DNA of 64,000 nucleotides from Monoplex corrugatus (Eukaryota > Mollusca > Gastropoda > Littorinimorpha > Ranellidae): assembly GCA_030674185.1 (NCBI GenBank), contig JAPXFY010000016.1:49107250-49171249 (forward strand), given 5' to 3'. The notes beneath the pieces are model-generated. The model did not search any database. It was not told where the DNA came from and saw only the letters and a list, made by a program, of their open reading frames with translations. Shown here one piece after another: positions 33,201 through 45,200 of the stretch. Position 1 is the first letter of the stretch. The number at the start of each line of letters is the position of its first letter. The translations under genes were made by a program, and so were the position numbers.

Positions 33201-36200
33201 TGGTGCAAAGACAGTTAGGTCACCTGCTGCAAAGTTGACCAAAAAGCTTCGACCTAAGAAGCCCAAGGTTCATGTTATGATGCGCAGGACAAAAAGAAGA
33301 AAAAAGAACCGTCTTCAGAAAGAAAAACAGAAGCCTGTGCCATCAACAACAGCAAATCCACCCGAAGCAGAGGATGAAGCACAAACAAATTCTTCTTTTT
33401 TGGACTTATCAGAGCAACAGCCAGCTGCTGTGTCTACAGGAAATCTGTTTGGACCAGCATCTAGCAAACCTCTTGGTTTTTTTAACCGGTACCGCCCATC
33501 TAAATTTCTGAAGGAGAGTTCTTTCAGACTGCACTCCAGTGCTTTAGGTAGTGCTCTTAGTAGAAATGGAGATGACTCAAGTGATGACGATCGTGATGGA
33601 AGTGAAGGTCGCAAGAAAAAGAAAAGGAAGAAGCTCCTGTACTTTAAATCAAAGCATAAGAATATCATTGATCCTGCATTTGTAGCAGAGCTTGGTTCAC
33701 TGGAATCAAGCATGGATAAATTAACTATCTCAGAGCAAGCCTTTATCCGTGTCAAACCTGGAGAAGTGCTTTTACCATCTATTTTCAGACTGACTATTAT
33801 TGATGTAAAAAAGAAGAAGAAAGATAAGCAAGTTTTAGAACCACCACCAGTACCAGAGAAATCCAAAAAAGCTAAAGTCAGGAAAGATTCTAAAGAACGT
33901 GAACCGCCAATGCCCGAACTTGTCAAAGAAAAAGTGAAGAATGTGCGCAAGAAAAGCATGCCGGAAGATAACCATCCTCCCAGCCTTGAAATCCAAGTCA
34001 CTAGAGATCAGTGCCTGCCTCCAAAGAAGCGTCACAGAATGATGTATGAAGCTGAATCCACAGAAGAATCAGTTGTGCCACCAAAAGAAGCTAGTGTGCC
34101 TGAAAAACGCAAAGTTGGTCGACCACGAAAAAATCCAGTTCTTGGTGAGTGACAGCAGTTAGACTGGAAGGATGAAATTTGTGGTTGGGAGTGGAAATGG
34201 GGGGAGTCTAGTAAGTTGCAGTATTAGCCGCAGCCCCATATGTGTCCGTAATTTCCTGTAATGGCAACATGCCGAGAGGAACAGTCTCAATATGTGTGCA
34301 TCACATATTATGCAGTGACCAGTTTCAAGGATAATTGTTGTAAGTGTTACCTGTCTTGTAGCATATTCATGTGCTGTCATTTTAATTTAGACACAGATTA
34401 TGAATTCAGCACTCAGTGGCTGAGATGCAATATGTCTAAAGAATGCTTAAATGCTTGCTAATAACTTGAAATTTGAAGTTCATAAGAATTCAGGCTGCCA
34501 TTCCGTTCCATCTGCCCTCAAATATCATTTTATGATATTAGTTTGACCTCAGCTAGATTCTAATCGCTGTTGAACATGTTGTGATCTCAGTAGGTAAGAG
34601 ATGGATCTTTGTTTTGAATGTCGTCTACTTTGTGGCTGTCTTTGAATGTGTACTTATTACCCAGCACAAAGTGTGTTTCTTGCCATCTTTAACCTGATTT
34701 TGATCAGAGCAGTTTAGTAAGTGTTGATTTTGATGATACAGTATACACCAAGCAGTCTTTCATTGTTTACCCAGCAATCTTTCATTAGCTGTTTTCAGCA
34801 TTGAGTTTTATTAGTTATTAGTTATGACTGGAAGTTTGTGGGTTTGAGTCCCTAGCAGAATTTTTCTGCCTTTTTCTTTCCTGTAGTTGGGCATGAATTG
34901 GGCTTAGTTGTGAAGATAGCAATCCCAGTCACATGACATCACTTCAAGGATGTATCTTTGAAGGTGTTCTTGGTTAAACTGTCCAGGTGTTTGTCCAGCT
35001 GGCCTACTTAACACAAGGATGTATGTCGAGAAGTGTGGATATAACCCTGTCACGCAGCTTCAGGTCACAGCATATTATTACCTACATCATGGTCATCAGT
35101 TATAACATTGAAACAAAAATGTCTTTCATCTCTGTCATTTTCAGTTTCTCTTCCCACTTCTGTGCCAGGGGTAACTTCACATCATGGTCTTCAGTGTTGG
35201 AGGTTCTATGGGGCTGTGTTCAAGGGGTGTTGGCAGTATTATGATAATGACACTCATTCAGGCCAGCTCTGCACCAAGCAATGATCATGTTAGAAGGGTG
35301 TAGGAATAGTGTTTAGTTCTAGAACTACAATATGTTCACTGATCATTTGTCAGGTGTTCCAGCAGCAGTGCAGTTTCATAGATCATGTAAAATAGCTTCA
35401 GAAAGACTTATAAGTTATAGCTGTTTTTGACTGGTACTGGAACTGCAACAGAATGATTTCAATAAACTTGAGTTGGGTGGTGTAGAACTGGGAATAATGT
35501 CATTAGTGACTAAACTGAGTTGGAAATGAGTCGTGGCAAAAAAAAGTAGGTTCTTTCATATTACTTTGTTTTTTTGTTTGTTTGTTTGTTTGTTTTTAAA
35601 TGGGAAGAAAATCTGCTTTGGCTGAATATTAACATAAAGGTATCATCGCTTGTAGAAGTTGTAATGATTACTGTTGATATGAATTATTATTTGTATTATC
35701 TTAACATGAATACTGTTCTTAGTTTCTGAATAAGGTAATTCTGACTGAAGGTGGGAGGGAAATAAGTCATGGGGAAAAAATAGTTTCTTCAGCATTATTT
35801 ATAGTTTATTTTTGAAAGGGGAAAATCGTCATTGACAGAACATTAACATGCAGGTATTATCACATGTAACAGTTGTATTGAATACTGTTGATGTGAATCA
35901 TTAAATTTTATATTCTCTTAACATAGATGCTGTTCTTACTTTCGAAGTAATGTCATTTTGTTTCTCCACCTTCTGGAAATTCTGTGCAAGGAATTTCTTC
36001 TTTTCTATCGCAATTTTTGTTTGTTTCTTACTCATTTGCTTTCTTTCCTTCCTGTCATTTTCTGCCTTGCTGGTCCATTCACATGTATGTGTTCAATAAA
36101 GTCTTGCATACTTTCTCTTATGTTTGATAATTGGGTACATGTACTAAATACTTTTTTGGCTCTAGTGACATGAGATACAAGGAAGCAATTTTAGGTAACT

Positions 36201-39200
36201 TAGGCCCATTTTTGTATGTTTTAGTGTCCTTAGGTATGTTTAAATTTATATTCATGTATGTTTTTTAAATCCATTGTGTCAATGCCAGGGGCATCTCCTT
36301 AGGTTATGTAAGCGAATGCATTGATATGTACTTAATTTTCTTTACCTCTTTTTTCCTGTTGAAATGTTGTGTATGTTTTGAAACGGTTATAATAGCCCTG
36401 ATATGGATGTGCGCAGTCAGCTGGGCGTTAAAAAAATATAGTAACAGTAATGTTGTTTTAACTTCAGATTCTTCAGGTACCAGTGAGAAAGCAGTATGCA
36501 TAGACAACAAAAGTGATTGCGGTAAACCTGTCCAGGACAGACCTCTGACCATTGTCACCTCGCCCACCAGGCTCTCTCTGAAGAAGAGGCATAATTCCTC
36601 CGGGGGAACCAGTGCAGAGAAAACCGAGGACTCTCAACATGGATCTTCTCAAGGTTCCTGCCCATCACCAGTATTAGCCTGTCCACGTCATTCACACCTG
36701 AAATCTACTCTGGACATCTCATGTGCTGAGTGTACTTTGTTAGTTCAATCTCAGCCACAGACCACCGTATCCAAGTCACATACAAGACAGCAAACTTCCC
36801 AAGACAGTAGTTCCCATAGAGGTAGAACAAGCAAATCAAAGCTGTCTCTGTTACGGAAAAAGAAAATTTCTGTAAATCAGTCACGCAGAAAAGGCAGTAG
36901 TAGTAGTAGTAGTGGGTCTCACGGGGGGTCAGCCTTGATTTCTCCTTCAACGTCACCAAGAAGTAGGACAAAAATGATTGCAGCTGCTTTACCTAGTGCT
37001 GAGGTTGTGATCAATCCATTACCAGAATCAACTGTGACAGCTGTAGTGAGTTCCCAAACAACAAGAAAGTCATTACACATGCAGTGCAATACATCAAACT
37101 TATCAGATAGTGGTGCTGAAGATGATTCTGTGATAAGGAGTGTGTGTTCTGAATTTGAACCCTTGCCTTTGGAACATTGTCTGAAGCGTAAACGGTCAGA
37201 AACTGATACACCCATTAGGAACAAAAGACGTTTTCGGGATAGTTCATCAGGTTGTGACGACAGTTTCCAGATGTCCCTTTTTAGTGATACTGGTGTAAAG
37301 CGCAGCATGGATGATTCACAGCCTCCTAGGAAACGCTACCAGAGAGTTGGGCTCTACTCTGACTTCTACAAAGATGATGAGTAAGTATTTTTAATTTTAT
37401 GAGATGTGTATTTTCTTGCATGGTGGTCAGGTTTTCTTGACAGTGACTCGCCAGTTTCCTTCTATACCATGTACTCATACGTTTGCTTGCAATGCATGAA
37501 ATCTCCCATGGGGCTGGGGACTCTTTCTGTTCTTTCTATTGCTCTCTGTGTTTAAAAACTTCCTCCTTTGCTTTCTGTCCTTTCTTTCTATCATTTTCTG
37601 CCTTGCTGGCCCATTCACCTGTTTAACTCTTACCAGTTCTTGTGTTTCGGTGGTTTCTCTTTTTTGCGAACGTGCTTGTGACTTTTAAAGAAATATCACA
37701 ACCACACAGATACACATATATAAATACATTCAATACACCACTGGAAAGGTAAGAAGAGATTGTAGTTTGTAAAACAGCAAGATAAGACATAAAAAGTCAA
37801 TTTCAGGATTTTTAATGAAACTTTGAAATGTAAATAAAAAAAAATGCAATATCATCATTTTTTCTGGTGATTTGTACAATGCTATGAAGAAAAAAAATTT
37901 GTTTGGTGAGATATGAACTATTCACAGCATTAGAATTGTAGAATTATTTCTATTTTACACATTGAAAGTTACTTTTTCAAAATTGCTTGGTAACTTTCAT
38001 AATTATCATAATTCATATGGCAGTACCCGAAGCCTCAAAATTGCCCGTGATACTGGTTTTGTCTGTTGTACATAAAAAGCCACTGTTTGCCATGACAAAA
38101 TTCAATGTTTTAAAAAACGTAAGTCTCTGAATCAAACATTTTCCTCACTGAAATGCAAATAAATGATTATCATGCGAAAAAAAAATCAGTATTTTGAATT
38201 AAATTGTAAAATATAAACCAAAAATGCAATCTCATCATCTTTTCTGGTTATCTGTACAGTCCGCTGAAGATTTTGTGTGTGTGTATATTAGGTGAGATAT
38301 TAACTATTTTCTGCATTAAAATTGCAGTTATGTCTACTTTACTCAGTGACAGTTACTTTTTCAAAATAGCTTGGTAACTTTTTATGAATATCATAATTTA
38401 TATGGCAGTACCCAACCCATGAAAAGCGCCTGAGATACTGTTTTTGTGTTGTACATACAAAGTCACTGTATACCATGACAAAAGTATTACTGTTAAAAAA
38501 GCATTAAGTCAAGCATAAGTCACTGAGTCAAACATTTTCTTCACTGAAATGTAAGTAAACAATTATCATGAAAAGTTATACAGATATGTTATTGCAGTAA
38601 AGAACAGGGTGAAGAAGGAAACAGGAGTCAGGCACTGCCGAACATCATCCCGTATCCGTACTCCCTAAAGGTGGACTCCAGGCACACGTGTGGCTTGAAA
38701 GAGGGGGGCGTTGTTTGGGGCCAGTATCTTCGTCATCAAAGCCTTTCAGCCTGAAAAAAAACAACAAACAAACAGTTGCAAAGTGTTAATAACGGACAAA
38801 AAAGTACATGCACTTCAATTATATGCACACACAAAGTCAGTGATGGTAGCATATCTATCAGCACTTGTCGATGAAAAAATGTAAACAAACCACAATGTTG
38901 GAACTAAGCCACGCCCACCTGCTGTCGTGACATATATTTGGCACGTAATTATACACATTAAGACTCTAAATCTTCAATACAAGGATGCTGACCAAGCTCT
39001 GAGAGCCAAAGGATTGCTAGATCCTCAGTAAAAAGTGAAAAAAGCATCAACCTCAGCCAAACAGTGATATTTTGACGAAAATATGTAAATGAGCGAACTC
39101 ACCTTTCAGGGTCACGGTTGGGTTGTCTGCTATTTTGGTCCTCGTTTTCGTCACATGCAGCTTCATAATCAGATGAATCACTCCAAACTTCAGAATATTC

Positions 39201-42200
39201 AATATCTGAACTGCAGGTGACGTTTTCTTCATCAGAAGCGCTTATTTTGACGTAAATTATAGCAAGAAAACAGCAAAGAGACGATCGCTCAAAGTAAGAA
39301 AATCCAAGATGGCGGACATCGATCAAGTGTCGTTAGTAACCGAGATTAAAAGGGAATAATACGTTATATCTGTGTTATTTTTCATAAGACGCGACGGAAT
39401 CTCGGTCAGTAATGATGAAAAATATCAAATTTTGTCATAACTTTAAAAAATGATGTCACAGTTAATTTCTGCATGGACGGAAAACTCCATCGTAAACTAG
39501 TTTACGATTTTCAAGGGAAAGAACTGGTAAGAGTTAATGTTTAATAAAGTATTGCACATTTTTTCTTAAGATTGATAATTGGGTACATGTATTAAGTGCA
39601 TTTTTTACTCAAGGTAAATAGATATGTGGAAGCAACTTTTGGTAATTTAGGCCCATTTGATATGTTTTTGTGTTCTTAGTTATGTTTAAATTTGTATTAG
39701 TTTTTTCCTTTAATCCCGTGAGTGATAGATTGGACGGAGTGGTCAACCCCAGGGGCATCTCCCTAGATTGTGTGTGTGATGTATCTTGATATATGTAGTT
39801 AATTTTGTTTCCCTTTTTTTTTTAGGTTGAAGTGGCGTATGTATGTTTTGAAATGGTTATAGCCCTGATATAAGACTACGCAGTCGGCTTTAAACAAAAA
39901 CAACCATCACAGTAATATGCATGAAAGGATGAATATCTAAATCAAATCAAAGGGAATGGATATATGAGTGTTGTGGGTATATGCACATGTGTGTGTGTGT
40001 GTGTGTGTGCGAGCGAGCGAGTGTGTGTGCGCGTGTGTGTGTGTATAGTCACGGCTATGAAATGGCGTCGAACAGGCCGCATGCTCTACTAGTACTACCG
40101 ATAAATTTACATACTCTATACCTCAAATATATAGCCACAAATTTAATGTTCAAAGGCCAGATGAAATGTACCAGTTCTTTGCACTCCTCATGTACATGCC
40201 CATGAAAAAGATTACTAAGAATGTAAATTGGTAGCTTATTTACGGCCTATTCATTCTGAAGGATGTTACTGTTAAGATCAGTATCCTGTCACTTGGTCAC
40301 CCTTGTTCGTTCATTCCAAATCAGCTAGGTCCTGTTAAATGAGAATGGTTGTTTTCCGTATTTAAATTGATGTCGGCCTCACACAGGACCATAATATTGA
40401 AACTTCAAATGTTCTTGATTCATAATTTTGTACTTATCTTTTTCAATTATATTCTAACAAATGGTGTGTCTTGCAAATTGCCATGTACATGATAGCTTGT
40501 GGTTGAAATGTTGGTGTATGTATGTTCAGGTTTTTAAACATTTTCCTTGAAATATTTTTGTATATATCACATTTTAAGATTTTTCTTTTTAAGTGTTTGT
40601 CTACTGCCCTACAGATATACGATGGTTTGGCCTGTCAGCACCCAAGAGAATATCACCACAGTCATAAAAAAAAAAAGTTCAGTTACACATATTGTACCAT
40701 GTCTCATTAATGCAGTGCTTGGCTTACCTGCCCCTTCTCTGTACTTATCCACCTAGAGTGGAAATTGCAAATCCATGGGTGCATAGTGCGTGTTCTGTAA
40801 TTGCCTTATTTCTGGCAGCCATTTTCTCGTCCTTTTTTTTGTGTGTGCCTATTTCAGGTGAGTGATATTGCTGACTCTTGTTTGTTTCCTGATATATGGT
40901 TTGTTCTTGTGTTCTTTTTTGGTTGTTTCCTCCTCCAACGAAAACATGAGTCATGGCTACTAAATGGTGTCTAGAAATTGTAAGTTACTTTTTTTAAAAA
41001 AAGCAACAAAATGAAATGCTGTACATAGAAAAATGCTTTGCAAACCAAACAGCAGGACAAAAACCATGACAGAGAATCCAAAGTGCAAGTTATTTGGACG
41101 TCCATTATCGAGTCCTTTAAACAGAAAAAAAATATGATCCTTTGTGATAACATCGCACAATGTCACCTTTGTACATAACTTACACAATGTCACAAACTTT
41201 GAAATGGAAAAACTAAGAAGGAACAAATATTTTGCATAAAAATAATGTAATTTGCAGATGAACAGCAACGATACATGTGCGTGTATCTGAAGGCAGGACA
41301 GGTGAATCAAACATAATATACTAATACATGAAAATAGAGATTTTGTACATATAACAACAATTCTTTAGTCTGTAAATTTTAGAACTGTACCAAGGAAGAT
41401 AAAGCACACAGACTTCAGCTGCTTTGAAGGCAGGCGGTATGAATAGAGCTAACAAAACAATTATGCGAAGCACTCAGGTGATACCTAAAATTGTGAATGT
41501 TTTCATATTAAGCCTTACTAGTAAATACATGCGTTACTGGAATGTCTACCTACCTCCAACTTTTAAAAGGTCTCAAAAGCAGAAAATTAATGTTGCAAAT
41601 CAGCTAATAAATCGATCAAAAGACGCGTTGTGAACAAATGCAAGCTATGAAAATGAGTACAGAACAGCACCCAAATAATCATTTCTTCACAACAGTCACA
41701 ACTTGATATTATATTACAACATCCTTTAAAAGCAAAACATAGCACTGTATCACAGTGTATATCATTTGAAATAAGAACCACCAAATGCCACACATAACAA
41801 TTTCTTTTTAAGTGAACTGTGGTTAGCAAAATTCAAGTACATAACTTCATGACATTCTGAGAGAGAATCTACCCTTTCTTCAGAAAAACAGTAGCTGTAT
41901 TGATTATTTTTCACAAAAACGGCGTAACTTGCTCCATGCTAGGAGATACGGAATTCTAACATTCCTCTGAGCACTGGGCATTTGATATGTTTTTAACTCT
42001 TTGACTCCAGCACCCTGTCCACCAGCATTTTGCATTACCAACCATGCTAGCAAAGCAGAAACTTAACCTTTGACTCCCTGAACCTATCCACTAGCTTTCT
42101 GCAGAAAACTGGTGCATAGGGTGAGGGAGTCAAAGGGTTAGGTTTTTGCAGTTGGTGGGTAGGGTATAAGAGTAGAAGGGTTAAAAAAAATAATGGCCAC

Positions 42201-45200
42201 ACATATTCTTGAACATGTGATTATCATTGGATTGAATAAGCATTTTACAAAACTTCAAAACTGACAGTTGAGTGAGTGACATTTATGGTAATCTTTTTGG
42301 TGCCAAAATATGTTGTAAAACATGTGTTTTTATGGTAACAATGTTTCTAACCCTATTTGTGGCACAGGCCGATTAGATCGGGCAAATTCCCGCAGCCAGA
42401 CTGCACAGGCCAATCTGGTCAGCCCATTTTTTGATTGGCGTTCAATAAATAGACACTTGCCCAAACGATCAGTAGCCTTGCCTGTGATTGGTCAGAGGTT
42501 TGTTCTGTGATGTAGTAAACTGAAAAAGGGTATCCAATGAGAATTCTTGTTGTAAAAATTTCAAACAACACTAACCCGGTCATTCAAACCAAGATGGTGG
42601 ACCAAGGCGCAAGCATAAGTCGGGTGAAGATAGATTACTTTACCAAATTTGTTTATGAAAATTTGTTCGTGCATATCTTCAAACAAACAAGTACGCACGT
42701 AATTTTCTTTAATCTGAAAGTGTTGTCACCTGGATAGAAAAACATCCACAGTCTAGATTTAGGCATTGGCCTGAAAAAGGAATAACTGTTGTTGATGTAA
42801 AGTAGTTTTGGGGTCTTAGGATCAACATGGGCTTGGTGAGAAAGAAAACTTGCCAGCTACTGGGCTACTGCTAGACCAGCTTTGCAATCTCCTTTTTTCA
42901 ATTCAGTGATGTCACAGCGTTTTTTCTTGCTTTTAACAAGAATGTTTCATGTCAGTGATCCAGATAAATATAGGAAAGGGGCCAGGAAGAATTTGATCAT
43001 TGGCATAAAGTTCAGCATGTCCTGGACACGCTGAACAAGTCATTAAAAAAATTTCATGTTCCATCGGAAAAAATCTGTATTGATGAAAGCATGATAGGGA
43101 TGAAAAACAGATGCTGTTTCATCCAATATATGCTAAACGCCATGCGAGGTTTGGTATGAAGAAGTTTCAGTTGTGTGACACAAATGGGTATGTTAGTCAT
43201 GTTGAGCTGTATGGGGAGAAAGACCTTGATGTAGAGACTGATGACGGACAGGCGCATGGTGTTGTCATGGAACTCATGACAGCGCGCCAACTGCTAAACA
43301 AAGGATTCCATTTAGCTGACACTGTTTGAACAAAAAACATTTCTGACAGGGACAGTTAGGGCCAAATCAAAGGGTTTGTCCAAAAACAGTGGAAAAAAAA
43401 GATATCACAGAAGCTATGGGTGCGCTTTTATTGCAGGGTATACACAAAATATATTGAGCATTATATTGGCAAGTGTATGCTTTTTGAAAAGCTTATATGT
43501 TTTTATTCAAATTGGTGTAGTTTTTATGGTCAGTGGCAGCTTTGTTTTTGAGAAAATGAGGTGGCCCCCCAGCAAATACTCTTCAACCTCATTTCATTTG
43601 GTGGCCATTTTGAGTCACATGATCACCACAGCAGCACCACCACGATAAAATGTATACAGTTGCGTGTGAACATTTATAAGCTTCAAGAAAATGTATACTT
43701 TTTGTATGATTTGTTCAGTAGTTCTCCTATAAGTAGAAGATTTCTAAGTGTCACTGAATACACTGAAAATGCTGTGCCACTGAAGCAAGTTACTAGTGGG
43801 CAAATAGGGTTAAGCTTGTATTAATGCACTTACTGTTTACAATCACAGACACAGGCATTCACACACACACACTTGCCAATTGATGAAAAGTTCTGTCTGT
43901 GTTGTGATTCCAAGGGTGAAACCCCCAACAACAATGCATGTAAGCACCATGTTTGTGTCATTATACTGTCAAGCATGCCTACATTAGCATAGACATGCTG
44001 GCCAAATTGATCAGATCGGTTCGGGTCAGGTGATCGTGCCTGCAGTCTGTTTTCATAATGCCTTTGTTTTTGGTGTTCTGCCTTTTTTCCTTTCCCATAA
44101 ACATATGAAGACGTTTAAGACATGAGCAGCTGAGAAGCAAGTCTGAACATATGTTGACCCGAGAAATAATCTCTGCCCTTTATCATCATATGCTCTACCA
44201 TATCCACCTTACACAGTATGGCTCACGATTGCTCCATTTGGGCTGTATCTGCCCAAGATAGCTGACATTATAGAGCAGTCATCTGCAGGTGGCACCACAC
44301 ACGTCAGGGCTTCCAATTTTCTGATTGTTCTTGGAAGTTCAAGGAAATCCACTGGCTGCTTTCAAGATAGAAAGAAAAAAATGTGCTTGCCGAGAAAATT
44401 AAAAAAAATCAACGATATGTTTTTCTTCTGCAAGACAGAACTGTTTGACTGTTAGACTGTCAAGCTCTCATAGCTGATGATGAAACTTCGGAAAGGGGGA
44501 TAAATCAATGTCAGTTTCTGCTAAAGTCAAATGCTTCTGGTGTTTTTTTCTGTAAAACGTGGCTTATCTTTGGAAGAGTGTGACCATGTCTCGAGTCGAT
44601 ATTCTGGATAGTCTGCCACAGCAAAAGCGCTTGACAAAGACTGCAAAAATGAATGTGTTGGTATTGAGTTTTATGAAAAATCGACGTAGTGGAAATGAGC
44701 ACATGGCTTTCAGAAATAGCAGAGGCTGGCATAGCGTACTGTGTCTTGTGTCACTGCAAACTTGATGAACTATAGTTGAGCAGGCATCCAGAAACTTTAT
44801 CAGAGCAGTTCGAGTTAAAGAAACAGCAGATAGAAAGCTAAAAAAAAAATTAAAAAAAACCCAACACCCCCCCCCCCCCCTCCCCCTGAAGATGTTCAGT
44901 CTAGTTTGTTATTCAATGTTTGTTGGAACATACATTAGAAAAATGTACACCAAATTATTTTTCTTGAAATCTGACACCAGCATGCATAAATTATTTGCTT
45001 TTGTAAAAAGATTATAAACAAGCCCAAGGTTGTGCCAAACAGCATCAGATGGCACTATTTCAAGTATTTGGCATCTATAAAAATAAAAATAAAATTCCAG
45101 GGGAGCATGTCCCCTGATTTTCAGAGATTTATTTTTGTTTGTTTTGGTCATAGGGAGACCTGTAAGTAACCCACATTGCCCACCTCATGTGTAAACACAC

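Larger units (their letters stand above)
37480..39915. repeat. diverged duplicate segment, copy B, split by a TTAA element
   Basis: The left part (37480-37622) and right part (39538-39915) together match copy A. Joined across the insertion they read CCATTCACCTGTTTAATGTT then TAATAAAG, against CCATTCACATGTATGTGTTC then AATAAAG in copy A. Confidence 0.8.

Noticed and set aside
32181..34001. Minus-strand open frames opposite ASH1L
   Set aside because: Shadows of the Ser/Lys-rich coding strand with no splice sites or family match.
34820..34870. tRNA or tRNA-derived SINE suggested by GGGTTTGAGTCCC
   Set aside because: Only a B-box-like word is present; no A box or cloverleaf could be drawn.
36326..36467. 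N-terminal hydrophobic extension of the ASH1L exon ORF
   Set aside because: It is intronic; a good acceptor at 36467 matches the phase of the preceding exon.
42322..42510. 62-codon ORF before the piggyBac ruin
   Set aside because: No similarity to any transposase motif; it starts in AT-rich unique DNA.
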